A DNA stretch of 64,000 nt. It comes from an uncultured Eubacteriales bacterium (GTDB lineage Bacteria > Bacillota > Clostridia > Oscillospirales > CAG-272). A program made the position numbers and the translations under genes. Positions 8,087-15,311 of the stretch are shown here, piece after piece (positions within the stretch are counted from its first letter, which is position 1; each line of letters starts with the position of its first letter). The notes under the pieces are model-generated. The model searched no databases. It saw only the letters and a list, made by a program, of their open reading frames with translations, and was not told the origin of the DNA. The DNA lies in assembly GCA_934394585.1 (NCBI GenBank), contig CAKRQU010000003.1:22836-86835 (forward strand). The letters are read 5' to 3'.

Positions 8087-9251
8087 TTTATGTGCCGATA
8101 TCGGCTACAGAAGCATCAATCACGCGGGCGAACAGCTCTGCGGCGATCATGTGGATATAGTCGAGCAGGGTGAAAATTCCACCGTGATAGTCCTCGCCGA
8201 CGGACTCGGCAGCGGCGTCAAAGCGAGTATACTTTCCACTCTCACGAGCAAGATAATATCCACCATGATGGCGGAGGGGCTTACTCTTGAGGACTGCGTG
8301 GAAACCATAGCGCAGACTCTGCCTATATGCTCGGTGCGCGGCGTAGCTTATTCCACATTCACCATTCTCCATATAGTGAATAATACGGATATGGAGCTGA
8401 TTCAGTATGACAATCCGCAGGTTATCCTGCTGCGCGGCGGGAAAAATTACGATTATCCCACTACGGAAATGAATATCGGCGGCAAAAAAATACTGAAATC
8501 CGTGATAAAACTCATGGAAGACGATATTTTCGTCGCGATGAGCGACGGTTGCCCCCATGCCGGCATAGGCAGAGCCTATAATTTCGGCTGGAAACGCGCC
8601 GATATAATAGATTATATGGAAACGGTAGCCATCGCGGGATATACGGCGAAAACCCTATCCACCATACTTATCGACGAAGTGGATAAGCTTTACGGTCACG
8701 AGCCGGGCGACGATGCCACCGCCTGCGTAGTGAAAATACGCAAACGCGAACCGATGAATATTCTTTTCGGTCCGCCTTCAAACAGAGATGACTGCAACAG
8801 AATGATGTCGCTTTTCTTCTCCAAGGAAGGCAAACATATCGTATGCGGCGGCACCACATCCTCCATAGTTTCGAAATATCTCGGCAAACCGATAAAGGCA
8901 AGTCTGGATTTCGGTTCCGGCGATGTCCCGCCGATAGCCGAAATAGAGGGCGTGGATCTCGTCACTGAGGGCGTAATCACGGTAAACCGCGTGGTGGAAT
9001 ATGCCAAAGACGCGATAGGCGAAAACAAGCTCTATGAAAAATGGGGCTACGGGCATGACGGCGCTTCTCTTATCTGCCGTCTGCTTTTCGAGGAAGCCAC
9101 GGATATAAACTTCTTCGTGGGCAGGGCTGTAAACCCCGCGCATCAGAATCCCGATCTGCCTATAAATTTCAATATAAAAATGAATCTTGTGGAAGAGCTT
9201 TCCAAATGCCTGCGGCAAATGGGAAAGCGTATAAAGGTAAGTTATTTCTAA
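8079..9251 (+). CDS. SpoIIE-type (PPM/PP2C) serine phosphatase fused to a C-terminal domain
   Basis: A 390-residue protein. Residues 1-220 form a PP2C-like SpoIIE phosphatase with the metal-binding aspartates in ADGLGSG (40-46), MSDGCPHAG and PGDDATACV. Residues from about 230 form a conserved extra domain of unknown role (it begins FGPPSNRDD) seen behind such phosphatases next to hydrogenases. Mn2+/Mg2+-dependent removal of phosphate from a Ser/Thr in an unidentified partner is expected. The start ATG lies inside the end of the sensory hydrogenase gene (8-base overlap), so the pair is likely translated in fixed ratio and works as an input-output module. The target may be an anti-sigma-factor antagonist or a metabolic enzyme; none is encoded nearby. 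Confidence 0.88.
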   Translation: MNDLCADIGYRSINHAGEQLCGDHVDIVEQGENSTVIVLADGLGSGVKASILSTLTSKIISTMMAEGLTLEDCVETIAQTLPICSVRGVAYSTFTILHIVNNTDMELIQYDNPQVILLRGGKNYDYPTTEMNIGGKKILKSVIKLMEDDIFVAMSDGCPHAGIGRAYNFGWKRADIIDYMETVAIAGYTAKTLSTILIDEVDKLYGHEPGDDATACVVKIRKREPMNILFGPPSNRDDCNRMMSLFFSKEGKHIVCGGTTSSIVSKYLGKPIKASLDFGSGDVPPIAEIEGVDLVTEGVITVNRVVEYAKDAIGENKLYEKWGYGHDGASLICRLLFEEATDINFFVGRAVNPAHQNPDLPINFNIKMNLVEELSKCLRQMGKRIKVSYF

Positions 9252-9272
9252 AGCAAACGGAGGAATAAAAAC

Positions 9273-10694
9273 ATGAGAAAATTTGATACGAAGGTACAGT
9301 ATTTGAAATACAAGGTCCTCCGTGAAGTGGCACGCGAAGCATGGGCGGACAGACTGCCCGAAACGGCTTTCGATATCCCGAAAACAATAGTCCCGGGCAA
9401 AGTACCCACCATGCGTTGCTGCGTTTATAAAGAGCGCGCCATCCTGATGGAGCGCGTGAAAATCGCCATGGGCGGCGATAAGCATAATCCCAATGTCATA
9501 GAGGTAATAGATATCGCCTGCGACGAATGCCCCATGGGCGGCTACGAGGTTACAAATGCGTGCCGCGGCTGTCTTGCTCACCGTTGCGAAGACGCATGCC
9601 GTTTCGGCGCAATAACCTTTGATGAAAATCACGTCGCGCACATCGACAAAACGAAATGCAAAGAATGCGGCGCGTGCGCGAAGGTTTGCCCCTACAGCGC
9701 AATACATAATTACAAACGTCCCTGCGAAACCGCCTGCAAAGTAAAAGCCATATCCATGGGCGAGGAAAAGCAGGCTTGCATCGACAATAACAAATGCATT
9801 TCCTGCGGCGCATGCGTTTATCAGTGTCCTTTCGGAGCGATAACGGATAAATCCTTTATCCTCAATGTGATAGACATGATAAAGAAAAGCGAAAACAATA
9901 CCAAATTCAAAGTTTATGCCGTGGTGGCTCCGTCGATATCCAGCCAGTTTACTTATGCCAAACTCGGTCAGGTTATCACGGGATTGCGCGAACTCGGTTT
10001 CCATACCGTTATAGAAGCCGCACTCGGTGCGGATATGGTAGCTCAGGCAGAATCAAAAGAGCTCGCGGAAAAAGGCTTCCTCACCAGCTCCTGCTGCCCT
10101 GCTTTCGTGGATTATATCGAAAAGAATTTCCCCGATCTCGTGCCTTTTGTTTCGCATAATCTCTCGCCTATGGCGACCATCGCGAAATATATCAAGGAAC
10201 ATGAATCTCCCTGCAAAGTAGTATTCATCGGTCCGTGCACGGCAAAGAAAATGGAAGTGCAAAAGGATAAAATAAAACCTTATGTAGATGCGGCTATGAC
10301 ATTTGAAGAGCTGCAGGCGCTTTTCGACAGCAAAGATATAGATATCACCACGCTGGAGGAAGGCGTGCTCGACAATGCTTCCTATTTCGGCAGAATATTC
10401 GCCCGTTCGGGCGGTCTTTCCGATGCCGTGGCAGAGGGACTGAAGGAGCAAGGCATAGATTTCCTGCTCAAACCCTGCGCCTGCGACGGAATAGAAGCCT
10501 GCAAAATAGCGCTCCTGCAAAAGAGCAAAAACAGACTGGATGCAAACTTTATCGAAGGTATGGCTTGCGTCGGCGGATGTATAGGCGGCGCGGGATGCCT
10601 CACACACGGCGAGAAAAACAAAGCCGAGGTGGACAAATACGGCATGGCTGCCTACGAAAAAACCATTTCCGATGCTGTTTCCGTGCTGAAATGA
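9273..10694 (+). CDS. [FeFe]-hydrogenase with N-terminal ferredoxin-like clusters (group B type)
   Basis: A 473-residue hydrogenase likely to exchange electrons between ferredoxin and H2. The N-terminal 190 residues carry an unusual cysteine set (CDECPMGGYEVTNACRGC, then CEDAC) and two ferredoxin-type clusters (CKECGACAKVCP, CISCGACVYQCP). The H-cluster domain has canonical loops TSSCCPAF (271-278), GPCTAKK (320-326) and GMACVGGCIGG (429-439). There is no small-subunit or NuoF-like gene, so it is probably ferredoxin-linked rather than bifurcating. It is the last gene of the operon and is followed within ten bases by a strong hairpin terminator. RBS CGGAGG precedes ATG 9273. All active-site cysteines are present. 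Confidence 0.92.
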   Translation: MRKFDTKVQYLKYKVLREVAREAWADRLPETAFDIPKTIVPGKVPTMRCCVYKERAILMERVKIAMGGDKHNPNVIEVIDIACDECPMGGYEVTNACRGCLAHRCEDACRFGAITFDENHVAHIDKTKCKECGACAKVCPYSAIHNYKRPCETACKVKAISMGEEKQACIDNNKCISCGACVYQCPFGAITDKSFILNVIDMIKKSENNTKFKVYAVVAPSISSQFTYAKLGQVITGLRELGFHTVIEAALGADMVAQAESKELAEKGFLTSSCCPAFVDYIEKNFPDLVPFVSHNLSPMATIAKYIKEHESPCKVVFIGPCTAKKMEVQKDKIKPYVDAAMTFEELQALFDSKDIDITTLEEGVLDNASYFGRIFARSGGLSDAVAEGLKEQGIDFLLKPCACDGIEACKIALLQKSKNRLDANFIEGMACVGGCIGGAGCLTHGEKNKAEVDKYGMAAYEKTISDAVSVLK

Positions 10695-10701
10695 GAATGA
10701 A

Positions 10702-10730
10702 AAAAAGACTGCCCGCGGGCAGTCTTTTTT
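10702..10730 (+). terminator. intrinsic terminator of the rex-adhE-hydrogenase operon
   Basis: Perfect stem AAAGACTGCCCG/CGGGCAGTCTTT with essentially no loop beyond the central CG, followed by a T-run. It lies ten bases after the hydrogenase stop codon. The T-run belongs to the plus strand, though the A-run on the other side could let it also stop the converging pilin-like transcript. Confidence 0.85.
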
Positions 10731-10751
10731 ATGTGGTTTTTATCGGTCAGT

Positions 10752-12260
10752 TTAAACCGCTTTTTCATAGACAGTAATACCGGATGCTGCTGTTATTGTT
10801 GCTGAATTTCCATTATATTTATAATGTGCTATGCCGTTAGCGTCGCTAGCGGTAACGGTATATTTGCCGCCTGTAATGTTCACATTGGGGTTGCCGCCGG
10901 GATAGCCGCAGGCATCTATTACAACAGCGTCGCCTGTAGTAACACATCCGTTGCCGTCATATTTATAATCTGTCTTTTCTTCGCCTGTCGCCTTCATTTC
11001 GCCGCCGTTAAGCGCGATCGTGCCGCTCTTTATGTAAAGTGCCGTAATGCCCTCGATATAGCCGTCGTTTACAGTCAGGCTACCGCCTTGCGGATGATAT
11101 ATAGCCACGGTATTCGACTTGATGGAGCCGCCGTTTATTTCTATTTTCGTACCCGTTGTGTTGCCATCGCCGCTCGCCTGAATTGCCGCATACGATCCTT
11201 TGGTCTTTTCAATCTCGCCGCCGTTCATGATAAATGTTGTATTTGAACTAGACATCCGAACCGCCATTGTGCCATTGGGGGCGCCACTGCACTCCTTATC
11301 AACTACGATCTTTCCGCCGTTCATCACAAACGAAGAATTAGGGGCAACCAAAGTTACGGCAGAGCCTTCTTTGTTGTATTTATTTAATGTATAAAGTGTT
11401 CCGCCGTTCAATACGACACTTGCACCCTTACCGCCGCCGCCTATCTGTATGCCATTGTTACTCGTGAAATAAATTTTACCTGTGCCCACTGAGTCAGTGA
11501 TCACTACCTTTGAAGGATTGAGTAAGTTAATATCCGATACAGTCAGGCTTTTCCCGTTCAGATCCAAAAGGAGCGTCGTGCCCTCAAATGGAAGTCTGAT
11601 GCTGTTACTCAAAACCACATTATCAGTCAAAATTACGCTGGCATCTTTTTGAAGATTACTAGATAAAAATCCTGTTACAAATGTTGTTCCGTCGCCGAAT
11701 GCACTTGCATCCGAAGCGAGGATAATATTTTTATTGCCGCTGCCGTCTTTGCCGTTCGAAAACATATTGGGATTGGTTATAGTGTAGTTGGCAAAAACTC
11801 TCACATTGCCGCTGGAGCCGAGCGATTCCGCCATGGTCTTTACTTTGTCGGGGTCGCGCCAGTCATCGGATCCGACTTCGTCGTCTTTTATTGCGGTTTT
11901 GCCTGCCATATCCGTAAGTGCGGCATTCACAGCTTCATCAAAAGTCTTGCCGTTTTTTGCGAATGTTCCGAGGCTGTATGAAACAAAACTGCCTTCGCTG
12001 GCATCATAACCGTGAACATAGATTTCATCGCCTTTTTCGGTGAAAACGAGCAGGTCTGCCGCGTCATCGCCGCCGCTGAGTATGTTGGCGAGCATTTCCG
12101 TCACGAGGTTTTTCGCATCGGAAAGAGCCGCCGCTTCATTAGCTTTTTTCACGAGGTTTGCATAAGTCGGGATCAGCACAGCCGCCAGTATTGCGATGAC
12201 TGCGATGACGATCACAAGCTCTACAATCGTGAAACCGCGTTTTTGATTGTTTCTTTTCAT
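10752..12260 (-). CDS. type IV pilin-like protein with beta-helix-like passenger
   Basis: A 502-residue protein with a class III/type IV pilin N-terminus: a short basic leader ending KRG, then FTIVELVIVIAVIAILAAVLIPTYA with Glu at +5, so prepilin peptidase should cleave before Phe. After the pilin helix (to about residue 60) comes a long passenger. From about residue 220 it is rich in repeats such as LNGGTL, MNGGKI, MNGGEI, INGGSI, LNGGEM and ITGGKY spaced 20-30 residues apart, typical of a right-handed beta-helix surface domain. Typical pseudopilins are 120-200 residues, so this is a giant. No pilus assembly genes are in the window. AAAGGAG precedes the ATG by eight bases. The transcript probably begins near 12632 and passes a repeat-containing leader ORF and a hairpin (see those entries). 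Confidence 0.85.
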   Translation of the reverse strand: MKRNNQKRGFTIVELVIVIAVIAILAAVLIPTYANLVKKANEAAALSDAKNLVTEMLANILSGGDDAADLLVFTEKGDEIYVHGYDASEGSFVSYSLGTFAKNGKTFDEAVNAALTDMAGKTAIKDDEVGSDDWRDPDKVKTMAESLGSSGNVRVFANYTITNPNMFSNGKDGSGNKNIILASDASAFGDGTTFVTGFLSSNLQKDASVILTDNVVLSNSIRLPFEGTTLLLDLNGKSLTVSDINLLNPSKVVITDSVGTGKIYFTSNNGIQIGGGGKGASVVLNGGTLYTLNKYNKEGSAVTLVAPNSSFVMNGGKIVVDKECSGAPNGTMAVRMSSSNTTFIMNGGEIEKTKGSYAAIQASGDGNTTGTKIEINGGSIKSNTVAIYHPQGGSLTVNDGYIEGITALYIKSGTIALNGGEMKATGEEKTDYKYDGNGCVTTGDAVVIDACGYPGGNPNVNITGGKYTVTASDANGIAHYKYNGNSATITAASGITVYEKAV

Positions 12261-12367
12261 AGATCTTTCTCCTTTAATAATAAAAATTTTATTTATATTT
12301 CCCCCGCAATCGGGGTAAATACCATAGTTATTTTGCGGCAGGCTCCGCAGGGTAAAACCCTCCGCCG

Positions 12368-12389
12368 CTTTGCGGTCTGTGCCGCAAAG
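12368..12389 (-). other. hairpin in the pilin-like gene leader
   Basis: Perfect 8-bp stem CTTTGCGG/CCGCAAAG with a 6-base loop between the large leader hairpin and the pilin start. It has no T-tail, so it is more likely a leader-RNA structure than a terminator. Further weak symmetric stretches (AGGGT/ACCCT) lie at about 12350; no good promoter is seen between 12261 and 12408. Confidence 0.4.
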
Positions 12390-12408
12390 GCGAAAATCCG
12401 CAAAAATT

Positions 12409-12456
12409 TAAGCAGGCAGAGCTGCACGAAAAAATTCGTGCAGCTCTGCCTGCTTA
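12409..12456 (-). terminator. perfect 22-bp hairpin between leader ORF and pilin-like gene (terminator/attenuator)
   Basis: Arms 12409-12430 and 12435-12456 are perfectly complementary around a 4-base loop. On the minus strand the stem is followed by AATTTTTG, a modest U-tract, so it can act as an intrinsic terminator. It begins directly after the stop codon (12457-12459) of the small leader ORF, so a ribosome pausing at that stop would cover the stem base. It is the strongest secondary structure in the 520-base region upstream of the pilin-like gene. Confidence 0.65.
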
Positions 12457-12585
<129 letters not shown>

Positions 12586-12638
12586 GACCTATTCCTCCTT
12601 TGTCAATATATTTTGCAAAACTCCTTTTTACGTTTTTG

Positions 12639-12667
12639 ATTATACGCCCATATTATATTTTTGTCAA
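12639..12667 (-). promoter_or_regulatory. full-consensus sigma-A promoter for the leader ORF / pilin-like gene
   Basis: On the minus strand TTGACA (12662-12667), a 17-base spacer and TATAAT (12639-12644): six of six at both boxes. Predicted start of transcription is near 12632. A second set, TTGACA at 12601-12606 and TACAAT at 12577-12582 with an 18-base spacer, overlaps the leader ribosome binding site. A 15-base direct repeat TTGTCAATATATTTT is shared by the two -35 regions. Confidence 0.75.
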
Positions 12668-12730
12668 TATATTTTTGTATATTTTTTCCGCAAATTTGCG
12701 CTTTTTGACAAATTGAGAAAACAGCATACG

Positions 12731-12759
12731 AAAAACCGCGGCAGAAAATGCCGCGGCTT
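12731..12759 (-). terminator. terminator of the FucI-like isomerase gene
   Basis: Stem CCGCGGCA/TGCCGCGG with a 5-base loop, followed on the minus strand by a T-run (GGTTTTTCG). It lies 25 bases after the isomerase stop codon and just upstream of the leader/pilin promoter, insulating the two units. Confidence 0.8.
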
Positions 12760-12783
12760 CGTATATTATTTTTCACAAAAAGA

Positions 12784-14100
12784 TTATTTATCTTCTTCGC
12801 AGATATTCATGCTTTTCAGCTTGAAGAAATTGATGAAATCCTGTCTGTATTCGCCGAAAACAGTCACTCTGTGCCACATAGGCATCCAGTTTTCGAGGAG
12901 CGCTCTCGCATTGCAGGAAGCAACCAGTTTGGAGCGGCAACCCGCATCTCCGCCCGCATTGCCCACGGAAACGGAAGAATGTATGCATGCCCAGTTGTCG
13001 AGATTGCTCATATTTATCGTGGTCAGCTTTTCGCCAGCGGGGAATATCACCTGTACGGAAGCGCCGAGCTGATCTTCCGCATGGCTGCGGATATAATAAT
13101 CGCAGATTTCCGCGGATTTTACTCCGTAAAGCTTACGGCAGGCTACGCAGTGCGCATAGATTATTTCATTGCTGGATGTATCCACCACGGGATCGGAAAC
13201 AAAACCGTGTCTGCCTGTGAGATACAGCGTGATGAGCGAAGAAATCGTGGAATCTATATCCGCCTCGCAAACGCCGAGTTCGCCGTCGTCCGCCATCTGG
13301 AAATGCGAAAGGCAGGGATACATGTGGCGGCTTTTGCCGTAAATATCATTGTAGGAAAGCTCCAGACAAGCTATGGTAACGGCATCGGCGCCGGTATCTT
13401 TTATCATTTTCTTTATCGCGAGATAGATTTTTGCGCTTTCGATGATATCCGCGTGCGAAGGCTCAACGGTTTTCACGGCGCCTTTCGTCCATTTTTCGGC
13501 TACGGCGAGCGCCGTGTTTTCATCCACGCCGTCAAATTCCGCCATGAGATCGGCGGCTGTTTTGTTTATGAATTTGCAACCGAAACGCTTTTCAGCCGCG
13601 CTTTCTATATCGTTTTCCGCGTCGTTTTTAACTACGAGAACAGTGGTTCTCTTCAGCTTGGCATTTACGATGAGCGTGCGGGCGAGGCGTGCTATATCAT
13701 TGTAATCTCGGGAAGCTTCCAGCGGCACGGGGAGTTTTTCCGTTCTGATCATCGGACTTGTGCCGGAAAGAGTCGAACCGCTGCCGCAGAAAGGCACATC
13801 GGCTACCGCGCAGGGGATACCGTCCACGGATTTTCTCGCATAAAATTCGTCCAGTCTTATCCAGTTTGTCATCAGCAGGACAAGCACGCCGTCGTATGTT
13901 TTGCGGTCCTCTTCATAAGCAGCCGCGGCTTCATCCTTGGAATTGTATTTGAATACGTCAAAATCCGCATCGGGATTGTATGCCCGCACATACTGCATGA
14001 TTTTTTCGGTCTCTCTTTCATAGCCGAAATTGATATGAGGCCAGCCGGGAACATTTTCTTTTTTTGCCTGAACAACAACTTTGATTTTTATTTTTTCCAT
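12784..14100 (-). CDS. L-fucose/L-arabinose isomerase-like protein
   Basis: A 438-residue protein of the FucI/AraA-like fold (COG2407 type). The N-terminal Rossmann-like domains include LVLLMTNWIR and a C-terminal isomerase domain includes YPCLSHFQMADDGELGVCEAD, where Glu/Asp residues supply the metal site, and later ASVQVIFPAGEKLT. It would interconvert an aldose and a ketose, or a related sugar, in the cytoplasm. No sugar kinase, aldolase or transporter genes are adjacent, so the substrate is unknown. Start: ATG 14100 with AGGAG eleven bases upstream; a TTG nine bases earlier lies too close to that site. It is a monocistronic unit closed by the hairpin at 12731. Family assignment is good, substrate not. 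Confidence 0.8.
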   Translation of the reverse strand: MEKIKIKVVVQAKKENVPGWPHINFGYERETEKIMQYVRAYNPDADFDVFKYNSKDEAAAAYEEDRKTYDGVLVLLMTNWIRLDEFYARKSVDGIPCAVADVPFCGSGSTLSGTSPMIRTEKLPVPLEASRDYNDIARLARTLIVNAKLKRTTVLVVKNDAENDIESAAEKRFGCKFINKTAADLMAEFDGVDENTALAVAEKWTKGAVKTVEPSHADIIESAKIYLAIKKMIKDTGADAVTIACLELSYNDIYGKSRHMYPCLSHFQMADDGELGVCEADIDSTISSLITLYLTGRHGFVSDPVVDTSSNEIIYAHCVACRKLYGVKSAEICDYYIRSHAEDQLGASVQVIFPAGEKLTTINMSNLDNWACIHSSVSVGNAGGDAGCRSKLVASCNARALLENWMPMWHRVTVFGEYRQDFINFFKLKSMNICEEDK

Positions 14101-14244
14101 GTCTTTCAAATCTCCTGATATTTTCGCGGTACGCCGCTTTTTTCTATGATTTTATCACAGATATGTCGGCTTTTCCATTGAATTTCACGGAAAGAAATTG
14201 TATTATTCCGTCATGAAAAATCACATGATATTTTGTAGCGCACG

Positions 14245-14277
14245 AAAAAACCCGCCTGCGATCGCAGGCGGGTTTTT
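14245..14277 (-). terminator. terminator downstream of tRNA-Gly
   Basis: An 11-bp stem CCCGCCTGCGA/TCGCAGGCGGG without further loop, flanked by A- and T-runs on both sides, so bidirectional in form. It lies directly after the CCA end of the tRNA on the minus strand. Confidence 0.8.
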
Positions 14278-14278
14278 A

Positions 14279-14354
14279 TGGAGCGGATTACGGGGCTCGA
14301 ACCCGCCACCTCGACCTTGGCAAGGTCGCGCTCTACCAAATGAGCTAAATCCGC
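14279..14354 (-). tRNA. tRNA-Gly (anticodon GCC)
   Basis: A 76-nt cloverleaf including encoded CCA. Acceptor stem GCGGATT/AATCCGC, D-arm with TAGCTCATTTGGTAGAGC, anticodon stem CGACC with loop containing GCC, T-arm GCGGG-TTCGAGC-CCCGT. GCC reads GGC and GGT glycine codons, GGC being abundant in this window's genes. A consensus promoter lies 23 bases upstream and a strong hairpin follows directly. No integrase or duplicated 3' end is nearby, so there is no sign of use as an attachment site. Confidence 0.97.
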
Positions 14355-14376
14355 GTACTTTTTCAAAAGCATAATG

Positions 14377-14405
14377 AGTATATCACAAGTATGTGCGGTT
14401 GTCAA
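14377..14405 (-). promoter_or_regulatory. promoter of tRNA-Gly
   Basis: TTGACA (14400-14405), 17-base spacer and TATACT (14377-14382) on the minus strand, ending 23 bases before the mature 5' end of the tRNA. Confidence 0.75.
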
Positions 14406-14498
14406 GTTTTTTTGCGAAATTTTTGCGCAAAAAGCGCGCTGTGCCGAAAGCGCATACTCCGGCTCATACCGCGGAAAGCGGCTTTTGAGCGATTTATC

Positions 14499-14527
14499 TT
14501 GATTTTTTTATAAATTCATGGTACAAT
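14499..14527 (+). promoter_or_regulatory. promoter of the TetR-type regulator gene
   Basis: TTGATT (14499-14504), 17-base spacer and TACAAT (14522-14527), about 22 bases before the first candidate start codon of the regulator. Confidence 0.6.
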
Positions 14528-14548
14528 TATCAAAACAACAGGCGCATC

Positions 14549-15151
14549 ATGAAAATTTTCGCGAAAACCGAAACGAAAGAGGTGAATAACTTGGCGGGCT
14601 TTACGCGCAAAGCCATAAAAGAAACATTTATCACGCTTCTCGAAGAACGCCCCCTTTCGGAAATCACCGTGAAGGATATTGTGGAAACCTGCGGAATAAA
14701 CCGAAATTCATTTTACTATCATTTCCGCGATATACCCGCGCTGATAGACGAGATAGTCAAAGAAGAAGCGGAATCTATCATGAAAAAATATTCATCGATG
14801 GATTCGGTAGTGAGATGCTTCGATGCTCTCATAGAATTTTCATCGTATAGGAAAAAAGCCATCATGCATATTTACCGTTCCGTCGGCAGAGAAGCTTTTG
14901 AAAGCGGACTGATGTCCGTGAGCGAATATCTTCTCACGCAGTATTTCAACAATGTTTTTGCCGATGTCATCATAAAAGAAGCCGACAGAAAAACCGTCAT
15001 CGAATATTATAAATATGTATGCCTCGGACTTATTATCGGCTGGCTCAATAACGGCATGTCGGACGATTATGCCCGCTCCATACGCAGGATATTTGCCCTA
15101 AAAAAAGATTTCGCGCCGGAAATCGCGGAATATCTGAAAGATCAGGTTTAA
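14549..15151 (+). CDS. TetR/AcrR-family transcriptional regulator
   Basis: A cytoplasmic repressor expected to control the exporter genes behind it. The DNA-binding helix-turn-helix is near residues 18-62 (TRKAIKETFITLL, ITVKDIVETCGINRNSFYYHF); the remaining about 140 residues form the variable ligand-binding part. The ATG at 14549 has only a weak AGGCG; TTG 14591 (residue 15) has a much better AGAGGTG six bases ahead and gives a more typical N-terminus, so the protein may be 186 rather than 200 residues. A hairpin terminator follows 18 bases after the stop. The MMPL exporter and heptad-repeat protein downstream are the likely targets, a common arrangement in Firmicutes (context inference). 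Confidence 0.88.
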   Translation: MKIFAKTETKEVNNLAGFTRKAIKETFITLLEERPLSEITVKDIVETCGINRNSFYYHFRDIPALIDEIVKEEAESIMKKYSSMDSVVRCFDALIEFSSYRKKAIMHIYRSVGREAFESGLMSVSEYLLTQYFNNVFADVIIKEADRKTVIEYYKYVCLGLIIGWLNNGMSDDYARSIRRIFALKKDFAPEIAEYLKDQV

Positions 15152-15168
15152 AAAAATACGACAATTTT

Positions 15169-15197
15169 CAGACACGGGGACCTCCGTGTCTGTTTTT
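15169..15197 (+). terminator. terminator after the TetR-type gene
   Basis: Nine-bp stem CAGACACGG/CCGTGTCTG with a 6-base loop followed by TTTTTATT, 18 bases after the regulator stop. Confidence 0.8.
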
Positions 15198-15311
15198 ATT
15201 ACAATTTTCATTTCGTGTATATTTTTCGGTCACTGCGACAGGCATTGACCGTTTTATTTTTATTCCGGATGGTGTAAGATGGAAGCAATCACGAAAGGAG
15301 ATTGTTTCAAT

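Noticed and set aside
14279..14354. tRNA-Gly as integration site of a mobile element
   Set aside because: No integrase gene and no second copy of the tRNA 3' end in the neighbouring genes.
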